From positions 1 through 5,713 of the forward strand of contig CAYTCZ010000196.1 of the NCBI GenBank assembly GCA_964436315.1: 5,713 nt of DNA, in the 5' to 3' direction. This stretch comes from CAYTCZ01 sp964436315. GTDB lineage: Bacteria; Actinomycetota; Thermoleophilia; Gaiellales; Gaiellaceae. Below, piece after piece: positions 5,676 through 5,713 of this stretch. The translations under genes were made by a program, and so were the position numbers. The number at the start of each line of letters is the position of its first letter. Position 1 is the stretch's first letter. The notes under the pieces were generated by a model that searched no databases, had not been told where the DNA came from, and saw nothing but the letters and a program-made list of their open reading frames with translations.

Positions 5676-5713
5676 TCACACAGCGCGTTTGAGCGCGTCC
5701 CACGCGATCGTGA
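5676..5713 (-). CDS. Possible C-terminal end of an unseen minus-strand gene
   Basis: Reading the minus strand from the window edge gives TIAWDALKRAV then TGA (5678-5676), three bases before the large palindrome. The composition suits a helical protein end, and a convergent gene would explain a palindrome between two stops. Eleven codons are too few to prove coding or name a product. Confidence 0.22.
   Translation of the reverse strand, partial: TIAWDALKRAV

Overview
The window looks like chromosomal DNA from a high-GC bacterium, most likely an actinobacterium and possibly of the Thermoleophilia type. The reasons are GC-rich codon use, frequent GTG starts with 4-base GTGA gene overlaps, a probable leaderless promoter, and eukaryotic-type Ser/Thr kinases joined through one membrane helix to an extracellular beta-propeller. 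The lineage is inferred from style; there is no marker gene. I see no rRNA, tRNA, CRISPR array or intact transposase.

Left block (1-3058, + strand). The window opens inside the activation loop of a membrane Ser/Thr kinase (kinase A). Its remaining part is the kinase C-lobe, a membrane helix and a seven-repeat beta-propeller-like extracellular domain. Its stop codon overlaps the GTG start of a 559-residue lipoprotein that looks like a family 1 ABC solute-binding protein. No ABC permease or ATPase gene is seen nearby.

Middle block (3102-4865, - strand). A complete 587-residue paralogue (kinase B) converges on the lipoprotein gene, leaving only 43 bases between them. It has all kinase catalytic motifs. 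Its kinase C-lobe is about 80% identical to that of kinase A, whereas the extracellular domains are clearly diverged. The arrangement kinase A > binding protein > < kinase B suggests a duplicated sensory module: related catalytic parts, different sensors, and a binding protein that may deliver a ligand to one or both propellers. That last point is inference.

Right block (4866-5713). A divergent intergenic region of about 110 bases carries candidate promoters for kinase B (- strand) and for a VapBC-type toxin-antitoxin operon (+ strand). The antitoxin promoter has a -10 box six bases before a GTG, which suggests a leaderless mRNA, and dyad symmetries suitable for autoregulation. The antitoxin (ribbon-helix-helix) and the PIN toxin overlap by 4 bases. 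Right after the toxin stop lies a perfect 22-bp inverted repeat with a 12-base loop, reminiscent of REP/RAYT-type palindromes. The last 38 bases may hold the C-terminus of an unseen - strand gene.
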